DNA of 64,000 bases, taken from positions 62,001 through 126,000 of the forward strand of contig CALAMC010000048.1 in NCBI GenBank assembly GCA_937925655.1, written 5' to 3'. The first letter of the stretch is position 1. Each line of letters starts with the position of its first letter. A program made the translations under genes and the position numbers. Shown here piece after piece: positions 59,541 through 64,000 of the stretch. Source of the stretch: an uncultured candidate division Zixibacteria bacterium. Its GTDB lineage: Bacteria; Zixibacteria; MSB-5A5; GN15; PGXB01. A model generated the notes under the pieces. It searched no databases. It worked only from the letters and a program-made list of their open reading frames with translations, and had not been told where the DNA came from.

Positions 59541-60524
59541 CTAATAAAGTTTAATCCACGCCGTAACCATGGTATTCACCAGGGCCAACGGAAACAAAAC
59601 TTTCCATCCGAAATTCATCAACTGGTCATAACGAAAACGCGGCAGCGTCGCCCGCAACCAGATATAAAAGCACATGAACAACGCGACCTTTATGACAAAC
59701 CAGATCACCGGCGGCAGAAAGGGCCCCTGCCAACCGCCCAAAAACAGTGTTGTCACCACGCATCCGGCCGCGATCATATTGGCATACTCGCCGATAAAAA
59801 ACATGGCGAACCGCATCGACGAATACTCGGTGTGGTACCCCGCCACCAGTTCCGATTCCGCTTCGGGGAGATCAAACGGAGCACGGTTGGTTTCGGCCAC
59901 GGCGCAGTTCACGAATATCACAAATCCGACCGGCTGACGGAATATAAACCAGTCCAGAATCGACGCTTGTTGCGCGACCAGTTCTTTCATCGACAATGTC
60001 TGCGCAATAAGCAAAACACCGATAATCGATAAGCCATAGGCTATCTCATACGATATCATCTGGGCCGAGGACCGTATCCCGCCCAACAGCGAATACTTGG
60101 ATCCCGAAGACCAGCCAGCCAGCACGATCCCGTACACACCAAGCGACGTGACCGCAAAGATGAACAATATGCCGATGTTAAGATCGGAAATAACCGGATC
60201 GATGGTTCGCCCGAATATTTCGAATGTATCCCCGAAAGGTATCACCGCAAATGACAATAGAGCCGGAATAAACGAGATAATCGGCGCCAGGGCATACGTC
60301 ACCCGCTCGGCCTTGTCGGGAACAAGATCTTCCTTGAAAATCAGCTTGACGGCATCGGCTACCGGCTGAAGCAGACCGAATGGCCCGGCATACATCGGCC
60401 CATAACGGTGCTGAAAACGCCCAACCAGCTTCCTTTCCAGCCATGTGCTGTACGCACATCCGGTCAAAACAGCGGCGATTATAACCACTATTTTAATGGC
60501 CGATATTATGGCATATTCCAGCAT
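59541..60524 (-). CDS. nuoH: NADH-quinone oxidoreductase subunit H
   Basis: The product has 327 residues with eight membrane spans. NuoH forms most of the quinone tunnel. Signature segments: WLERKLVGRFQHRYGPMYAG (quinone-site loop), GLLQPVADAVKLIFKED and AETNRAPFDLPEAESELVAGYHTEYS (split), with the conserved acidic cluster. It ends 8 bp before nuoI and starts 1 bp after nuoG. Confidence 0.96.
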   Translation of the reverse strand: MLEYAIISAIKIVVIIAAVLTGCAYSTWLERKLVGRFQHRYGPMYAGPFGLLQPVADAVKLIFKEDLVPDKAERVTYALAPIISFIPALLSFAVIPFGDTFEIFGRTIDPVISDLNIGILFIFAVTSLGVYGIVLAGWSSGSKYSLLGGIRSSAQMISYEIAYGLSIIGVLLIAQTLSMKELVAQQASILDWFIFRQPVGFVIFVNCAVAETNRAPFDLPEAESELVAGYHTEYSSMRFAMFFIGEYANMIAAGCVVTTLFLGGWQGPFLPPVIWFVIKVALFMCFYIWLRATLPRFRYDQLMNFGWKVLFPLALVNTMVTAWIKLY

Positions 60525-60525
60525 C

Positions 60526-63060
60526 CTACTTTTCCTCGACCCGGCTTAGCCTTACATAATCCACCCGGCGTTTGCGCATCTGAAGCACGTTCACCGGGGT
60601 GGCCGCAAAATTCTTGTAAATCATGGCGACATTATTATCGATATGTTCGGAAATCCGGACCGGTAAAATGACCTTTCCGACTTCGGATTCGACTCGCAAA
60701 AGAGTTCCGTTTTGCGCGTGATATTTTTCCGCCAGCGCCGGAGAAATCTCCAGAAACGATTCAGCGCAAAACGCCGAAAGCGATTTGGTTTTTTCCGTGA
60801 GATGCCCGAAGTGATGCAATTCGTCGGTGACCACCAAGGCGATATTATATTCATCCCCCGGTTCTTCGGCAATATACTTCGCCTCCTGAACATCCATGAT
60901 GGCGGGGGCCTTGTGGTTCATGTCGAGTAACATTGTTATTTCATCGTGCAACTGACGGTCGGATTCATAAAGTGGATTTTTCATCTCCGCCGCCAGTCTA
61001 TTCATGATTTCATAACCGGGTAAAGCCTGTCCCGGAGGATTTATAGCTTTGTCGAAAGTCTGAATCCGACCCTCGATATTTACAAATGACCCGGACATTT
61101 CGGCCGGCCCGGCCAGGGGCAGGACGACATCCGCCATCGCCGTCGTCTTGCTTTCAAACATATCGGCCACGACCAGAAAATCCAGCGTTTCCAGGCTTTC
61201 CCTGACGAATTCACCGTCGGGGTAAAGCAGCAAAGGATCACAGCCCATTACAAATATCGAATCTATCTCTTCTTTTCTGCCGGCCAGCAATATGCGGTCG
61301 GCCGCCAATCCGGGTTGCTCGGGATAATTGTCCCATAATTCCTTAAGTCTCTCGACCGTCGCATCGGGCAAATGCGGCATTACTCCCAGCCTCTGGGCAC
61401 CCATGCTGTTGGCATACTTGGAAAGGAAACCAACCTGACCTTTGGCCGGTATACCTGATATCAACAGCATGTTGGAAATCGCCGACGCCATATTCTCACG
61501 GGTTGCGGACCCGGTTAAAATCTCACCGACTATAACCGTAACGTTTTTGGCATCCAGTATCGCGCGGGCCAGATTATGAATCCGTTCTTTTTCCACGCCG
61601 GATATCTTCGAGGCCGCTTCCACCGATGACGGCGCGATCAGCGATTTCAATTTGTCGGCATATTTCGTCTTTATTTCATTGCTTTGTTCGGTCAGGGCCA
61701 TGCAAACCCCGTTGATCAAAGCCTCAAGCGTCCCCAGGCGGTAAATTATTTCGTCGGTCGATATATCCCCCGATTTGGTCGCAAATGGATTGACCGTATA
61801 TAGCTTCGATCCGAGCTTCGTCACCGCCTTGCGTACCCGCAGATGAGTTATCGGATGCTCGTTGATAAGGTGCGAAGCGAGTACCAATATCAGGTCGGAT
61901 TTTTCGATTCCGGTAATTGAGAACGGTTGGGCTGTCATTTCCGAGTACACATCTCCGGCTTTTTCGGGAAGCATCTTATAGTCATAGCGAAAATCGATGC
62001 TATTGGTATTTAAAATTGTACGGAAAAATTTGGAAACTGTATACAAGGAAGCGCTATCCAAACCCGGATAAGCCAGTCCGCCGATACACACCCCGCCTTT
62101 TTTGTCCTTTATTTCCCGAAACCTGGCGGCGATGGTTTTTATCGCTTCATCCCAGGTGACTTCGACGTGATGCTCTCCCTTTTTTACCAGCGGCGTTGTC
62201 AGACGGTCTTCGGCGTTGGCGACCTGGTAGCCATAACGGCCCCGATCGCAAATCCAGCCCTCGTCGATATCATCGTTGCGCCGGGAAGTGGCCCGGAATA
62301 TCCGGTTTCGCCTGGCCCACAATGTAAGGTTGCAGCCGTCGGCACAATACTGACAGATCGATTTAACCTGTTTAGTTTTCCAGACCCGAACCTTATACCT
62401 GAAATCGGTATTGGTCAGCGCTCCGACCGGGCATATCTCCACCAAGTTTCCGCTGTAAAGCGAATCCACCTTTTCGCCCGGGGCGGCGTCGATTTCGGCC
62501 AGATTGCCGCGCTGAAATACGCCTAAATCATGTTCGCCGAAAATCTCTTTGTTGGCCCGAACACATTTATAACAGAGTATGCATCGGTTCTGGTTGCGTA
62601 TAATTTCCGGCCCGATGCGATAATCATCGAACGTGGATTTCGGGTCGCGCTTGAAGCGATACTTCGGGAAATCGAAACGGGAATCATCGATGCCATGAGC
62701 GAAAGTATGATCCTGAAGGTCACATTCGCCGCCCTTATCGCAGGTCGGGCAATCCAAAGGATGATTCAGCAGAATGAATTCCAGCACCGCCTTGCGTCCC
62801 TGTAAAACCTTTTCGGACCGGGTATGCACAACCATATCGGGCAGGCACTCCGTGGCACAGGATACGGCCAGTGTGCGAAACTTTTCGATTTCGACATAAC
62901 ACATGCGGCAGGCTCCGACCGATTTCAATTTGGGATGCCAGCAGAAAGTCGGGATATCGATACCGATCGAGCGCGCCGCCTCAAGAACGGTTGTCCCCCT
63001 GTCCACCGTCACCTGACGGCCATCGATAGTAAGCGTGATTTTATTGCCGTTGTCGCTCAT
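60526..63060 (-). CDS. nuoG: NADH-quinone oxidoreductase subunit G
   Basis: The product has 844 residues. The N-terminal ferredoxin-like domain has the 2Fe-2S cysteines (FCWHP, GACRMCYVEI), the His-ligated cluster region DCPTCDKGGECDLQD, the N4/N5-type 4Fe-4S motifs NRCILCYKCVRA and LVEICPVGAL. A molybdopterin-enzyme-like part begins with ICQYCADGCNL and GWICDRGRYGYQ, where four cysteines could hold the extra N7 cluster found in some bacteria. The rest is molybdopterin oxidoreductase-like but probably without cofactor, as in other NuoG. Its ATG overlaps the nuoF stop by 4 bp. Confidence 0.95.
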   Translation of the reverse strand: MSDNGNKITLTIDGRQVTVDRGTTVLEAARSIGIDIPTFCWHPKLKSVGACRMCYVEIEKFRTLAVSCATECLPDMVVHTRSEKVLQGRKAVLEFILLNHPLDCPTCDKGGECDLQDHTFAHGIDDSRFDFPKYRFKRDPKSTFDDYRIGPEIIRNQNRCILCYKCVRANKEIFGEHDLGVFQRGNLAEIDAAPGEKVDSLYSGNLVEICPVGALTNTDFRYKVRVWKTKQVKSICQYCADGCNLTLWARRNRIFRATSRRNDDIDEGWICDRGRYGYQVANAEDRLTTPLVKKGEHHVEVTWDEAIKTIAARFREIKDKKGGVCIGGLAYPGLDSASLYTVSKFFRTILNTNSIDFRYDYKMLPEKAGDVYSEMTAQPFSITGIEKSDLILVLASHLINEHPITHLRVRKAVTKLGSKLYTVNPFATKSGDISTDEIIYRLGTLEALINGVCMALTEQSNEIKTKYADKLKSLIAPSSVEAASKISGVEKERIHNLARAILDAKNVTVIVGEILTGSATRENMASAISNMLLISGIPAKGQVGFLSKYANSMGAQRLGVMPHLPDATVERLKELWDNYPEQPGLAADRILLAGRKEEIDSIFVMGCDPLLLYPDGEFVRESLETLDFLVVADMFESKTTAMADVVLPLAGPAEMSGSFVNIEGRIQTFDKAINPPGQALPGYEIMNRLAAEMKNPLYESDRQLHDEITMLLDMNHKAPAIMDVQEAKYIAEEPGDEYNIALVVTDELHHFGHLTEKTKSLSAFCAESFLEISPALAEKYHAQNGTLLRVESEVGKVILPVRISEHIDNNVAMIYKNFAATPVNVLQMRKRRVDYVRLSRVEEK

Positions 63061-64000
63061 CTAAACGGACACTCCGTTTCCACCAAGCACTTGCCGTGGT
63101 CGATATGGTACTGCCATTCCTCCCGGAATAATTTCAAGGCCGATTGTATCGGCATAACGGCCGCATCGCCCAGCGGACAAATCGTCCGACCCAGTATATT
63201 ATTGCAGATTGTATCTATTTTTTCCAGATCGCCCGGTTTGCCCTGGCCGTGTTCGATGCGGGAAATCATCTGCTCCAGCCAGCCCGTGCCTTCCCGGCAC
63301 GGCGTGCATTTGCCGCATGATTCGTGCTTGTAAAAATGAATCAGTCTTTCAATGACCCAGACGATACAGGTTTTCTCGTGGATAACGATCACGCCGCCGG
63401 AGCCAAGCATAGATCCCGCCGCGGCGATGGATTCATAATCCAGAGGCGTCTCCAGTTGCTCCGGGAGCAAGAAAGGTGTCGAGGATCCGCCCGGGATGAT
63501 CGCCTTTAATTTATGGCCATCGATGACGCCTCCGCCCAGATCGTTTATCAGATACGATAGTGGCGTACCCATTTCCAGTTCATAATTGCCCGGATTCTTA
63601 ACATGTCCCGACAGCGAAAATATTTTCGTCCCTTTGGATTTCTCCGTTCCCATCGCGGTGTACCAGTCGGCGCCGTTATTGATGACATGTGGTATGCAGG
63701 CCAGCGTTTCGACATTATTGACCACAGTCGGACAGGCATACAACCCTTCAATAGCCGGGAAAGGCGGCCGAATGCGCGACATGCCTCTTTCACCCTCCAG
63801 GGAATTTAAAAGCGCCGTCTCTTCACCGCAGATATACGCCCCGCCGCCGGTGTGCACGATTAAATCGAGGTCATAGCCCGAGCCGAATATATTTTTCCCC
63901 AGCATTTTCTTGTCATAGGCTTCTTTCACGGCTTTGTTCATCGACCGAATCGGCCCGCCGAATTCTCCGCGAATATATATAAAACAGAGATGACTGCCGA
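63057..64000 (-). CDS. nuoF: NADH-quinone oxidoreductase subunit F (5' end outside window)
   Basis: The C-terminal 314 residues are present; the frame continues to the window edge with CFIYIRGEFGG, a normal internal NuoF segment, so the ATG at 63941 is not the start. NuoF binds NADH, FMN and cluster N3. The visible parts are the glycine-rich loop HTGGGAYICGEETALLNSLEG (split), the IPGGSSTPFLL segment and the N3 motif ESCGKCTPCREGTGWLE with a later Cys in DTICNNILGRTICPLGDAA. It is the first visible gene of the nuo operon; nuoA-E are presumably beyond the window. Confidence 0.95.
   Translation of the reverse strand, partial: GSHLCFIYIRGEFGGPIRSMNKAVKEAYDKKMLGKNIFGSGYDLDLIVHTGGGAYICGEETALLNSLEGERGMSRIRPPFPAIEGLYACPTVVNNVETLACIPHVINNGADWYTAMGTEKSKGTKIFSLSGHVKNPGNYELEMGTPLSYLINDLGGGVIDGHKLKAIIPGGSSTPFLLPEQLETPLDYESIAAAGSMLGSGGVIVIHEKTCIVWVIERLIHFYKHESCGKCTPCREGTGWLEQMISRIEHGQGKPGDLEKIDTICNNILGRTICPLGDAAVMPIQSALKLFREEWQYHIDHGKCLVETECPFR

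Overview
The window looks like chromosome from an uncultured Gram-negative bacterium of the FCB side of the tree. Candidate phylum Zixibacteria is my best guess, by inference only. The Gram-negative envelope is shown by bamA, an OmpH/Skp chaperone, lpxD, lgt and several lipoprotein signals. The FCB link rests on two secreted proteins ending in type IX secretion (T9SS) sorting domains of the PNPFN...GxYFYR...K type. Cohesin-like and dockerin-like modules on secreted proteins also fit. Complex I sits beside rubrerythrin, a rubredoxin-like peptide, a 1-Cys peroxiredoxin, a giant acyl-CoA dehydratase activase relative and an ADP-forming acyl-CoA synthetase. That points to a life with little or fluctuating oxygen. 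No rRNA, tRNA, CRISPR array, prophage or intact insertion sequence was seen; this is mostly core chromosome.

Layout. 1-9031 (minus strand) is a long gene train: giant BadF/activase-DUF2229 protein, thioredoxin, CoA-binding protein, a tiny membrane peptide, rhomboid protease, a degenerate receiver protein, CcdA and a DUF2064 transferase cut by the window edge. 9142-17072 (plus) is a compact operon: dtd, maf, rodZ-like, an unknown gene, smc, ftsY, yjbQ-type and rlmH, closed by a strong bidirectional terminator. 17138-28648 holds two divergent surface-protein genes, one of 2,514 codons, separated by a 738-bp AT-rich spacer. 28707-32551 (minus) holds an SPFH lipoprotein, an unknown lipoprotein and uvrB.

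32783-37136 (plus) is an outer-membrane biogenesis operon, rplU-bamA-skp-lpxD, followed by ssb on the minus strand and then rsmI-lgt-eamA on the plus strand. 40146-48410 (minus) runs cobO, nadA, peroxiredoxin, rubredoxin-like peptide, rubrerythrin, a small coiled-coil protein, gltX, a DUF3566-like membrane protein, acyl-CoA synthetase and a kinase-less GAF/HisKA protein. purF and a subtilisin-like dockerin protease are on the plus strand. 52989-64000 (minus) is the nuo operon F-G-H-I-J-K-L-M-(glutaredoxin-like)-N, with nuoF running off the window.

The least ordinary items are: covarying cysteine pairs in the 23-repeat surface protein, cohesin and dockerin modules on T9SS and protease chains, a UXX-star-like thiol protein wedged into the nuo operon, a receiver protein without its phospho-Asp, a GAF/HisKA protein without an ATPase domain, a rubrerythrin whose rubredoxin part may be a separate 35-residue gene, and a prohibitin-like protein anchored as a lipoprotein. 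I found no clear undescribed defence or mobile system.
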